From Bdellovibrionales bacterium Ga0074137 (GTDB lineage Bacteria; Bdellovibrionota; Bdellovibrionia; Bdellovibrionales; JAMPXM01), in NCBI GenBank assembly GCA_001464715.1, contig LNDT01000030.1, forward strand, positions 186,001 to 250,000: 64,000 nucleotides of DNA, read 5' to 3'. Below, piece by piece: positions 16,788 to 24,383 of this stretch. Position numbers and translations under genes: made by a program. How positions within the stretch are numbered: position 1 is the first letter of the stretch; each line of letters starts with the position of its first letter. The notes beneath the pieces were generated by a model. The model saw only the letters and a program-made list of their open reading frames with translations. It had not been told where the DNA came from and searched no databases.

Positions 16788-17466
16788 CGATATAAATCGG
16801 AGTTACTTTAGTGCGCGTGCTCGAGGCATTTGTTGCAGAGCTGGCCTTCGTAAGAGCCGTGATTTCACTGAGCATGTTGCGATAGAGCTGTGCGGACTCC
16901 TGCATATTAATGGCAATTAAATCCAGTTCGGTCTCGGGGAGATTTGCCAGACTCGCAAAGGCTTTTTCGATATGACCCTGATCTTCTTCCGCGTGGACTT
17001 TTAGGAACATGGTTGCCTTTGGTCCGAAGGCCTGCAAACAAACCGTCAGAAGCTCAGGACCCTGTTGGGCCGCAAGTCCTTCCAGAAATAGAATGTAGCC
17101 AAGAAACGACGACGAGTTCGTCTGTTGAATCCAGTAGTATTGACTTTGATAGAACGCGCGGGTTTCGAAGAGCTCTGGAATTGTTTCGATCGCGATGTTC
17201 AAGGCGCGTAGGTCATTGAGTGCCAGCTTTTCGTGGCCGAGTTCCTCTTTTAAATGGTCGTTCATTCGGCGATGTAAGGGTTCATTGGAAATCGGGGCAT
17301 GGGCTGAGGCCATCGCAAGAAGTCTGGTACTGTGTTTAACGAAGTGAAAGGATTGCGCAAGCCACATTGTGTAGCAGGCATGGTCGGTCCAATCGAAATC
17401 GGCGACGAACTGAGCGGTCTCTTTCATTACTTGGGAATAGGTCAGTTTAAGCTCTTGCAGATTCAT
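16780..17466 (-). CDS. Heme-oxygenase-like diiron protein (iron-containing redox enzyme family)
   Basis: A 228-residue all-helical protein resembling the TenA/PqqC/heme-oxygenase-like diiron oxidase superfamily. Candidate iron ligands in the expected spacing are His in 'SFHFVKHS', Glu and His in 'HLKEELGHEKLAL', Glu in 'LFLEGLAAQQ' and the Glu/Asp/His cluster in 'KVHAEEDQGHIEKAF'. Members oxidise amino acids or fatty acids using O2; the substrate cannot be told from sequence. AAGGGA precedes the ATG. The start overlaps the upstream acyltransferase-like gene by 20 bp, so the two are very likely translated together and may act on the same molecule. Confidence 0.75.
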   Translation of the reverse strand: MNLQELKLTYSQVMKETAQFVADFDWTDHACYTMWLAQSFHFVKHSTRLLAMASAHAPISNEPLHRRMNDHLKEELGHEKLALNDLRALNIAIETIPELFETRAFYQSQYYWIQQTNSSSFLGYILFLEGLAAQQGPELLTVCLQAFGPKATMFLKVHAEEDQGHIEKAFASLANLPETELDLIAINMQESAQLYRNMLSEITALTKASSATNASSTRTKVTPIYIAN

Positions 17467-18226
17467 GGGTGTCCCTTTCTTGGGAAGTGTGGTGATTTAG
17501 ATCTTGAGCCGAATCGATTGTTGAATCGATCGCAGGCGCGACTGTTGAGTCGATACGGTTTTTCCAAAGTGTTTCGATGAGGCTTTGAACGGCCGGTTCG
17601 TCGTCGGGTCGCAAGCTTCCTCGGAACCCGAGAACGATATCGACGCAGAGGCCGCATCGATTCTTTAACGAGTCCACCAAACGGTACCCCGAGCGAAGTA
17701 TTTTTTCGTTGGTGCCTGAAAGCCGGCGAGGCATGCCGGTGGTTGCGTCAATGTCGAACGTCATCGCGAACATGTAGCCGAGGTTTGAGATGACCTGCCC
17801 CAAGCAAAGACCGCCAATCCGTTTTTGCGAAAATTTCGGGTTGATCGAAGCGTACTCGAGCGTCATCAGGCTTGGTGCATTTTCTTCCCTAAGAACACGA
17901 ACAGCGTTTTCTTTGAAGTTTTCAAAGTAGCCCAGATCATAAGTAATTTCTGAATCTAGGTGAAGAAAGCTAGCGAATAGCTGAGCAACGACGTCGGTTT
18001 CGTGAGTCACGACCATGATGTAGTCCTGTCGAAAGAAGGCATAAGCATCGAAGACGCCCTCGCCGGCGCGCCGGTTGAGTGTCCGAAGCCAAACCGACTT
18101 GAAGTGGCGATACGCTCTGTTGTGTAGGTCGCGCTTTGAATAACCTGGCCGAGGGTGACCGGGGAGAATGTGGAACTCAAGCTTCGATGATTCGAAGAAT
18201 GTCAGATTCTGCGTGTCGACCGGCAT
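17447..18226 (-). CDS. GNAT-fold N-acyltransferase candidate (FeeM/autoinducer-synthase-like)
   Basis: About 259 residues from ATG 18226, chosen for GGAG six bases upstream; longer TTG and ATG starts exist at 18244 and 18238. The arrangement recalls GNAT-type acyltransferases that make N-acyl amino acids or acyl-homoserine lactones: an N-terminal 'R-x-Y/F' helix, 'GVFDAYAFFRQDYIMVVTHE', then a strand and helix 'SLMTLEYASINPKFSQKRIG' with a basic pyrophosphate-loop-like segment. It is cytosolic, with a polar C-terminal tail. Its partner gene overlaps by 20 bp. The family assignment rests on pattern rather than a clear signature, and a different acetyltransferase-like role is possible. Confidence 0.5.
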   Translation of the reverse strand: MPVDTQNLTFFESSKLEFHILPGHPRPGYSKRDLHNRAYRHFKSVWLRTLNRRAGEGVFDAYAFFRQDYIMVVTHETDVVAQLFASFLHLDSEITYDLGYFENFKENAVRVLREENAPSLMTLEYASINPKFSQKRIGGLCLGQVISNLGYMFAMTFDIDATTGMPRRLSGTNEKILRSGYRLVDSLKNRCGLCVDIVLGFRGSLRPDDEPAVQSLIETLWKNRIDSTVAPAIDSTIDSAQDLNHHTSQERDTHESARA

Positions 18227-18363
18227 AGGAAACTCCATCTCCAAAACCTGTAGGATACTATTTGATAGTTAAAGAGAATTACGTTTTGGAGTGGTGGCTG
18301 CAAGTTCGCCTCGGCGGCGCTGGCAAAACTGGAACTAGGTCTAGACACTGTAACGGAACGCGG

Positions 18364-18394
18364 CAAAAAGAAAGAGGGCCCAATGAGCCCTCTT
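18364..18394 (-). terminator. Rho-independent terminator after flagellin/small peptide genes
   Basis: AAGAGGGC (18372-18379) pairs perfectly with GCCCTCTT (18387-18394) around a 7-base loop. On the minus strand the stem is followed by TCTTTTT. It lies 20 bp past the stop of the 28-residue peptide and about 120 bp past the flagellin stop. Confidence 0.8.
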
Positions 18395-18413
18395 AATGTT
18401 TTGTAATAAACTT

Positions 18414-18500
18414 TTAGAGAATAAGACCGGCGATCAAAGCGACCCCGAATCCAGAGACCAACAGCAGACTAGAAGACCATTCTTGCATCATCGTTGTCAT
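18414..18500 (-). CDS. 28-residue hydrophobic small protein downstream of flagellin
   Basis: ATG at 18500 opens 28 codons ending in TAA at 18414. The polar start 'MTTMMQEWSSS' is followed by one continuous hydrophobic segment ('LLLVSGFGVALIAGLIL') long enough to cross a membrane. GAGG lies about 7 bases before the ATG, and the start is only 14 bp after the flagellin stop, before the shared terminator, so it should be on the flagellin mRNA. The function is unknown. Confidence 0.55.
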   Translation of the reverse strand: MTTMMQEWSSSLLLVSGFGVALIAGLIL

Positions 18501-18514
18501 TTGTGACCTCAACC

Positions 18515-19348
18515 TTAACCGAGCAACTTTAGTGCGATGTTCGAGATATTATTCGCTTGGCCAAGAACCGAAACTCCCGCCTGCATCAGAATATTATTTC
18601 GAGTCATCTCAGCGCTCTCGGCCGCGATATCAGCGTCACGAATTCGAGAATTCGCTGCCGACAGGTTTTCGTCCGAGATCATAATGTTTGCACTCGTCGA
18701 CTGAAGTCGGTTTTGCATCGCGCCGAAGTTGGCGCGAATTGCGTTCACCGAAACCAGAGCTCGATCGAGAACATCCATACTGCTTTGAGCACTTGTCTTC
18801 TCAGCGAGTGACTCAGCTGTGAGTCCAAGGGACTCAAGGCTGGCATTCGCTGCCGAAGCGTTGAACGAAATTCGATCTTTGAAAGGATCGTTGTTCGTTC
18901 CCACTTGGATATCGATCACACCACCAGTTCCGTTCAGCAAATCTCGTCCATTAAACTTCGTCACTTCCGTGACTCGTTGAATTTCGGACTTCAGCTGCTG
19001 GTACTCGACGTCGAGGAACTTTCGTTCCGTGTCGCCGATGGTATCTGATGAAGCTTGAACAGCGAGTTCGCGTAAGCGAATGATCATGTTCGACACTTCA
19101 TTGAGACCGCCTTCCGCAACTTGAACGAGGGAGATACCATCGTTCGCGTTACGGTTAGCCTGTCTCAGACCACGAATCTGGCCTCGCAAGTTTTCGCTGA
19201 TCGCGAGACCTGCGGCATCATCTGCAGCTTGATTGATTCGGGCTCCTGAACTCAAACGAGCCAAGCTTCGAGCCATATCACGCTGTGTACCCACCAAGTT
19301 CTTTTGTGCGTTCAAAGACGCTACGTTGGTAGAAATACGCAAACCCAT
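18515..19348 (-). CDS. fliC: Flagellin
   Basis: A 277-residue flagellar filament subunit, exported by the flagellar type III system. The conserved N-terminal D0/D1 helices ('MGLRISTNVASLNAQKNL', 'RLSSGARINQAADDAAGLAIS') and C-terminal D1/D0 ('ENLSAANSRIRDADIAAES', 'ILMQAGVSVLGQANNIS') are complete. The variable centre is short, giving a minimal flagellin. AAGGAGGAT directly precedes the ATG. A paralogue lies 618 bp upstream on the same strand with clear sequence divergence. Several flagellins per filament are known in Bdellovibrio, which fits this arrangement. No clear sigma28 box is seen before this copy. Confidence 0.97.
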   Translation of the reverse strand: MGLRISTNVASLNAQKNLVGTQRDMARSLARLSSGARINQAADDAAGLAISENLRGQIRGLRQANRNANDGISLVQVAEGGLNEVSNMIIRLRELAVQASSDTIGDTERKFLDVEYQQLKSEIQRVTEVTKFNGRDLLNGTGGVIDIQVGTNNDPFKDRISFNASAANASLESLGLTAESLAEKTSAQSSMDVLDRALVSVNAIRANFGAMQNRLQSTSANIMISDENLSAANSRIRDADIAAESAEMTRNNILMQAGVSVLGQANNISNIALKLLG

Positions 19349-19966
19349 TCTATCCTCCTTGTGTCATTCGTGATCCTCCTTGATCATGGCCAACCGTGGC
19401 CTCGAGACGCATTCTGCATCCCTTGGTTTGTGGTCGCTCGCGACATGCAAGCTCCCATAATAAAATCGGAAGAAAGTGTGAATCGCGAGAGTCGAGAAAA
19501 GGTCTGGATTTTTTGTAGATAAATTTCGGGTGATCGTTCGAGTGCGTCGAGGCACTTCGTGTCGTGCGCTTGAAGTCGCACTTCGTTTGTGCGCTGAGAG
19601 TCGCACCGCGCGCCACTTTTAGGGCCGCGTAAAAACTATGAATCATCGACCTCGTGTCGAGTTCATTTTTTCTTCAGGTCTTCTTCAGTTCTTCGACACT
19701 CAGAAACCAACATTCGAAGATCCGATCTTCGGACACCGAGTTTCAAAGTCCGATCAAACTTCGGTCATTCTCCAGAGCTCCGCGACGCGGCGTTTCTGCA
19801 AAAAGAACCGGGTACTTCCTGGTTAATTGTGGGGCTGCGAGATGCAACCCCACATAGCAGGAAACAGATTCAGTCAGTCAAGCGGCTAGAGGGAAAGCGA
19901 ACTTTCATCTAGCTTGTAAATCTCTGGCGTCTTACGACGCCGAATTTACGGTGAGGTCAGAGTTCA
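19349..19966. other. Intergenic region between the two flagellin genes
   Basis: These 618 bp hold the upstream region of the 18515-19348 flagellin and the downstream region of its paralogue. A hairpin TGTGGGG (19828-19834) / CCCCACA (19848-19854) may end the upstream flagellin transcript, though its T-tract is poor. The ORFs on both strands overlap one another, lack ribosome sites and have low-complexity translations, so I see no gene. Confidence 0.55.
19828..19854 (-). terminator. Weak hairpin downstream of flagellin 2
   Basis: A 7-bp perfect stem TGTGGGG/CCCCACA with a 13-base loop lies 113 bp after the flagellin stop. There is no good T-tract, so a role as terminator is uncertain. Confidence 0.35.
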
Positions 19967-20815
19967 TCAACCTTGGAACGATTTGTTCAAGAGCGAGAGA
20001 GCCGTGTTCGAAGTCTGGTTCGCTTGCGCGAGGACCGAAGTACCTGCTTGCAACAAAATATTGTTACGAGTGAGTTCCGCAGTTTCCTCAGCCACATCCA
20101 CATCGCGAATTCGCGAGTTGGCGGCTGACAAGTTTTCTACCGAGACCGCGATGTTACCGATCGTTGATTGCAGTCGGTTTTGGATCGCTCCAAAGTCCGC
20201 TCGCATCGCCGAGACACTGACAATCGCAGAGTCGATGGCAGAAAGACTGTTCTGCGCGGACGCTTTGTCGGCGACACTCGTGAGATTGACTCCCAGAGCG
20301 GCGCTGTTGGCATCAGCTTTCGAAGCATCAAAAGTCAGTCGGTCAATATTTGGATCGTTTCGAGTTCCGACTTGGAAGTCGAGAACCGAACCGGTTCCGC
20401 TGAGCAGTTGAGTTCCGTTGAACTCAGTACCGTCGGCGATTCGGTCGACCTCCGAGACAAGCTGATCGTATTCCACGTTGAGGAACTGACGTTCCACGGG
20501 ACCGATAGTGTCTGAAGCGGCCTGGACCGCAAGTTCTCGAAGTCGAATCATGATCGAAGAGATCTCGTTCAAGCCGCCTTCTGCGACTTGGATGAGAGAG
20601 ACTCCATCCTGAGCGTTTCGAGACGCTTGCTTGAGACCGCGGACTTGCGCTCTCAAGTTTTCACTGATCGCCAAGCCCGCCGCATCATCTCCCGCACGAT
20701 TAATGCGGAAACCTGACGACAAGCGCTCAAGGCTCTTATCGAGGCCCCACTTTGTGCTCGTGAGATTTCTCTGAGCATTCAGCGAGGCTACGTTTGTATT
20801 AATACGCAGACCCAT
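19967..20815 (-). CDS. fliC: Flagellin (second copy)
   Basis: A 282-residue flagellin paralogue of the 18515-19348 gene with the same start 'MGLRINTNVASLNAQRNL', D0/D1 motif 'RLSSGFRINRAGDDAAGL' and C-terminal 'NSRIRDVDVAEETAELTR'. AAGGAGGAT precedes the ATG. A sigma28-like promoter sits about 90 bp upstream (20907-20933), so this copy probably belongs to the late flagellar class. The short variable region and small size match its neighbour; the differences suggest distinct positions in one filament rather than phase variation. Confidence 0.97.
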   Translation of the reverse strand: MGLRINTNVASLNAQRNLTSTKWGLDKSLERLSSGFRINRAGDDAAGLAISENLRAQVRGLKQASRNAQDGVSLIQVAEGGLNEISSIMIRLRELAVQAASDTIGPVERQFLNVEYDQLVSEVDRIADGTEFNGTQLLSGTGSVLDFQVGTRNDPNIDRLTFDASKADANSAALGVNLTSVADKASAQNSLSAIDSAIVSVSAMRADFGAIQNRLQSTIGNIAVSVENLSAANSRIRDVDVAEETAELTRNNILLQAGTSVLAQANQTSNTALSLLNKSFQG

Positions 20816-21219
20816 ACATCCTCCTTGAAGTTCCGCTAATCATCCTTGATTCGCGGGATCCGTCGCTTCCTAGCAACGAACCTTGGGTTCTTCTTTCTCA
20901 TCTCACTCATCGGCGTCTCAGAATGAGGCTTGAGGGTTCTACGTTCGATTTATCTCGGAATGAGATTTTCTAGACCTTCGGCGAGCGCGAACGCGAACGT
21001 AGTTGAGCGCGCGACTCAGCGGCTCACGTACAGCTTGGTCCGTTCCGTGCGCAATCTAAGCGAGACCCGCGTACACAACCTACAAAATCGATCGCGAGTG
21101 TTCTTCGTAGCGACGTTTATCTTCAATCAGCCTGCGAAATCTACCGCGAGCGGCGTAGAGTCGCCTTCCGTGCGCGAGCGGCGAAGCACTCTGTTCTCCC
21201 GCAACCGCTCCGCTCTAAC
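20816..21219. other. Intergenic region upstream of flagellin 2
   Basis: This 404-bp stretch carries the flagellin ribosome site and leader, the sigma28-like promoter at 20907-20933 and, to the right, the 3' side of the HNH nuclease gene. Beyond 20940 I see no gene or clear terminator. Confidence 0.5.
20907..20933 (-). promoter_or_regulatory. Sigma28 (FliA)-type flagellin promoter
   Basis: On the minus strand TCAA (-35), a 15-bp spacer and GCCGATGA (-10) match the enterobacterial FliA consensus TAAA-N15-GCCGATAA at 10 of 12 positions with exact spacing. It lies 92 bp before the flagellin start. Confidence 0.65.
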
Positions 21220-22224
21220 TCATACATGTCGCGGGCCGAAGATTTTTTCGGCCATCAGGCCGTTGTGCGTTCGGCAGAGGACTCGTAGATTTTCAACGGC
21301 ATTCGATCCACCAAGGGCGACCGGATGAATATGATCGATCTCGATAAGAAACCGCGAGTCACATCGATGTCCCGTAGCGCTGACGTATTGGCACTGATCA
21401 CTCGCGCGCCGACGAACGAAGTTCACAAGTGATGGTGCGATGCCTTTTCGTTTCGCAGTGAACCTCGACCTTGCGTAGGACGGTCGGTCCTGGACTGGAC
21501 CTTGGCGTTCGACGCTATGTTTCTTCACGGTGGGGTTTTTTGCATCTGAGGCTTTGTGCGGTTTCACCTCGCGGCGAATTGGATCATTTTTATCGAGGTA
21601 GCTTTTGACGACGATTGCGATGACGTCTTCTATGGAGGCGCCAACGTTTGAATGAGACAGAAGTTCGCGGACTCGCTCAAGGTCCTGCATGACGGTTTCG
21701 CTGAGATGCACCGCCGCTGCGCCGCCATGTCCATGAGTCAGTGAGGCCCCGCTGATCGAAGCATGCGTCGACCCCATCTGAGATTCTGGAAATTCCATCG
21801 CGAGGATTTTCTCTGTTTCACGAGTCGTTTTGTTTTCAGTCATTTCGAGAAGCAACGATCGCGCTTCAGAAGAAATTCTCTCACCGGTTCTTCGCTCTTC
21901 GTTTCGAATCGCGGATTGAACTTTTGCAACCGCGACGAGACTCAGAGATCCATCTTCAATTTTTTGAGCGATTCTTTCCGCAGTCTCAGGGGCGGTACGA
22001 AGTGCTCGCGCCGCCATCATTCGGCGGTAGGCCGAAGCTTCGCTGTAGCCAAGATCTTTCACAAGCCACTCGTAGACCGACGGATATCCGATCTCTGCGT
22101 AGAGCTTTCGCGTTTCAATCTCGCAGATATGTTCAAGAATGTTTCGTAAGACATTCCTTTCATTCGTTCTGAAAGTGCGAACGTTGGCTAAGAGCTCTGT
22201 ATTTGAAAGTTCCTTAGTATTCAT
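21220..22224 (-). CDS. HNH endonuclease domain protein
   Basis: About 334 residues from ATG 22224, where AAGGAAG lies at a suitable distance; a GTG at 22260 would add 12 residues. The N-terminal ~150 residues are helical, with a 'KLYAEIGYPSVYEWLVKDLGYSEASAYRRM' type segment (split here over two helices) seen in DUF222-like HNH proteins. The C-terminus is an HNH domain: Cys in 'DQCQYVS' and 'HRCDSRF', 'IEIDHIHPVALGG' with the catalytic DH, 'NLRVLCRTHN' with the final His/Asn. There is no signal peptide. The family is often linked to mobile or repeated loci, but nothing here marks an element. The DNA target is unknown. Confidence 0.85.
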   Translation of the reverse strand: MNTKELSNTELLANVRTFRTNERNVLRNILEHICEIETRKLYAEIGYPSVYEWLVKDLGYSEASAYRRMMAARALRTAPETAERIAQKIEDGSLSLVAVAKVQSAIRNEERRTGERISSEARSLLLEMTENKTTRETEKILAMEFPESQMGSTHASISGASLTHGHGGAAAVHLSETVMQDLERVRELLSHSNVGASIEDVIAIVVKSYLDKNDPIRREVKPHKASDAKNPTVKKHSVERQGPVQDRPSYARSRFTAKRKGIAPSLVNFVRRRASDQCQYVSATGHRCDSRFLIEIDHIHPVALGGSNAVENLRVLCRTHNGLMAEKIFGPRHV

Positions 22225-22713
22225 TGGCTGCTTCCTTCGTCGAAGTGTTTCAAGCCTCACGGTTTTGTTCTTCTCGCGAGGTCAGACACAATCTACCGCA
22301 AGTTTTAAAACAGAAATTTTCGCGTCTTAACGGGGCACCATTGAGTTTCGAAAACAAACCCAACTGGCTGGGCAAATTCTTTTAGGAGTGCTCGCGGGCC
22401 TCCAGTCTGAGCTTTAGATCGTGTTCTAAAGTGGAGTTGTGAACTGTAGGTGCGCCTCCGAAAAGTCGAAACAAAGTACCGTCAAGAAAAAATAAAATAC
22501 CTGAAGTGCGATTTAAGATCTTAAATCGCCGAACGCTACGCCTTACTCGCTGCGGGTACGACGCTTTGTTTTTTCACGATGAGGTTTTTCGCTTGGACCG
22601 AACCGCGGTTTCAACGTCCGCAGTTGTCTGGATGCCACGGTATTGCGATCAGGCGAGCCTGCAGCTACGGCTGTTCCGAAGCGACAAGCTCAATCGAACT
22701 CTCTCCCGTGGAA
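22225..22713. other. Intergenic region between HNH gene and folA
   Basis: These 489 bp separate the HNH gene start from the folA stop. The notable element is a perfect 22-bp palindrome at 22508-22529. An AT-rich stretch (22485-22500) adjoins it. ORFs on the + strand are the reverse of folA or low-quality short frames. Confidence 0.5.
22508..22529. repeat. Perfect 22-bp palindrome
   Basis: The half-site GCGATTTAAGA is followed immediately by its reverse complement, giving an 11-bp dyad with no loop. With no spacer it looks more like a DNA-binding site than an RNA hairpin, although a hairpin with a 4-base loop is also possible. It lies 185 bp after the folA stop. Confidence 0.6.
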
Positions 22714-23259
22714 CTAACTTCGCACACGCTCGTAGCGGACGAAGTCGAAGGCGGGCATGTCGTTCGTGAGACTAGTGGTGCCGGTGCGGCGTTCGACTTC
22801 GTTGAAGTCTTCGGGGTGCCAGCGGGGGAAGTGGGCGTCGCCGTCGACCTCGAGGTCAACCTCCGTCAAATAAATGCGATCAGTGTCGGGAAGAAGGGCT
22901 GCGTAAATCTCGCCGCCTCCGATATTAAAAACTTCGTCGCCCCAATCGGGTTCGGCTTCAATCAATGCCGCCGCAGCCTCAAGAGCTTCTTCTGTGCTGC
23001 TCACAATCAAAAACTGATCGCTATCGCCGACAATAGATTTTGCCGGCGCATAATTTTCTTGGCGAGTGATCACAATGTGAAAGCGATTCGGCAGAAGCGA
23101 CGGAAATGACTCGAACGTCTTTCGGCCCATGATCAAAACGTGACCGGCCGTTACGGTTCGAAAAAAACGCATGTCCTCAGGAATCTTCCAAGGAAGATCC
23201 CCATCGACACCGATCGTTCTATTTCGCGCCATCGCGGCGATCGCGGACAAAATCATCAA
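22714..23259 (-). CDS. folA: Dihydrofolate reductase
   Basis: A 181-residue enzyme reducing dihydrofolate to tetrahydrofolate with NADPH. Family motifs: '[19 protein letters not shown]' at the N-terminus with the substrate-binding Asp/Glu helix '[12 protein letters not shown]', '[12 protein letters not shown]' binding NADPH, and '[25 protein letters not shown]' toward the C-terminus. Its ATG overlaps the thyA stop by 4 bp, forming the common thyA-folA unit in which folA regenerates the folate oxidised by ThyA. Length is normal for the family with a slightly extended C-terminus. Confidence 0.97.
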   Translation of the reverse strand: MMILSAIAAMARNRTIGVDGDLPWKIPEDMRFFRTVTAGHVLIMGRKTFESFPSLLPNRFHIVITRQENYAPAKSIVGDSDQFLIVSSTEEALEAAAALIEAEPDWGDEVFNIGGGEIYAALLPDTDRIYLTEVDLEVDGDAHFPRWHPEDFNEVERRTGTTSLTNDMPAFDFVRYERVRS

Positions 23260-24197
23260 ACAGCAACTTCAGCTTTGATCGCCGGGTGCGGATCGTAGCC
23301 GACAAGTTCAAAGTCTTCGAATTTGAAATCGAAAATCGATTTGACGGCCGGATTCAATTTCATCTGCGGCATCGCGCGCGGTTCGCGCGTCAGCTGAAGG
23401 TGAGCTTGCTCCATGTGATTCGAATAAAGATGAGCGTCGCCTAAGGTGTGAATGAATTCACCACAGTCGAGATCACAAACCTGAGCCACCATCATGCACA
23501 AAAGTGCGTAGCTTGCGATATTGAAGGGAACCCCTAAGAAGACGTCCGCACTTCGCTGATACATTTGCAGCGAAAGTTTGCGTCTTCCATTCGCTTGAGC
23601 TCCGCCAACGTAGAATTGGAAAAACGAATGGCAGGGAGGAAGCGCTTGTTTGTCGACGTCACCTGGATTGAACGCGACCACCAGATGCCGGCGCGAATCG
23701 GGATTCGCCTTGATCGCGTCGACCACGTTTTTGATTTGATCAATCGTGCGACCGTCGGCCGTTTTCCATGCGCGCCACTGCTGACCATAGACGGGACCAA
23801 GATTTCCCTCGGCATCGGCCCACTCATCCCAGATGCCGACTTTGTTTTCCTTCAAATAAGCGATGTTGGTGTCGCCTTTAAGAAACCACAAAAGCTCATG
23901 AATGATGGATCGTGTGTGACACTTTTTTGTCGTGAGAAGGGGAAAACCTTTTGAAAGATCAAAGCGCATTTGGTGACCGAAGATACTTCGCGTGCCCGTG
24001 CCAGTTCGATCGGACTTTTCTTCGCCTTCAGCGAGAATTCGTCTCATGAGTTCGAAGTAAACTTCATCGGAGTGAGTTTTGTCGTAAGCGGCCTTCGTGG
24101 AAATTGCGGCTGGCGCAGTGGCTCCGGGATTTCCCGCTGTAGACGCAGACTCGATGGATGGATTTTTGGCGGTCATTTCGAAAGAGTTAATTTCCAT
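23256..24197 (-). CDS. thyA: Thymidylate synthase (ThyA type)
   Basis: Converts dUMP to dTMP using methylene-tetrahydrofolate. ATG 24197 is chosen because GGAGGG precedes it; an upstream in-frame start at 24296 would overlap the divergent HD gene. The N-terminal ~35 residues are an extra Ala/Ser/Thr-rich stretch; the conserved core begins at '[20 protein letters not shown]'. Key motifs: '[19 protein letters not shown]', '[13 protein letters not shown]', the catalytic Cys in '[13 protein letters not shown]', '[20 protein letters not shown]' and the C-terminal '[10 protein letters not shown]'. Divergent from the HD hydrolase gene and coupled to folA. Confidence 0.97.
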   Translation of the reverse strand: MEINSFEMTAKNPSIESASTAGNPGATAPAAISTKAAYDKTHSDEVYFELMRRILAEGEEKSDRTGTGTRSIFGHQMRFDLSKGFPLLTTKKCHTRSIIHELLWFLKGDTNIAYLKENKVGIWDEWADAEGNLGPVYGQQWRAWKTADGRTIDQIKNVVDAIKANPDSRRHLVVAFNPGDVDKQALPPCHSFFQFYVGGAQANGRRKLSLQMYQRSADVFLGVPFNIASYALLCMMVAQVCDLDCGEFIHTLGDAHLYSNHMEQAHLQLTREPRAMPQMKLNPAVKSIFDFKFEDFELVGYDPHPAIKAEVAV

Positions 24198-24383
24198 AGC
24201 CTTGGCCCTCCTGGCACTGGGGTTTCGGGTCGTGAAGACTAGATCAAACGGGCCAAGGGGTTGCCAAGCGCCAACGTGATGAGCCGCTTTAAACATGGGC
24301 CAATGGCTCGTCGGGTTCCGGCACGGCGCGCAAGGCTAAAGGCGGCTTTACATGACGCACAAACTGGCTCAAAAAAGCATCCA

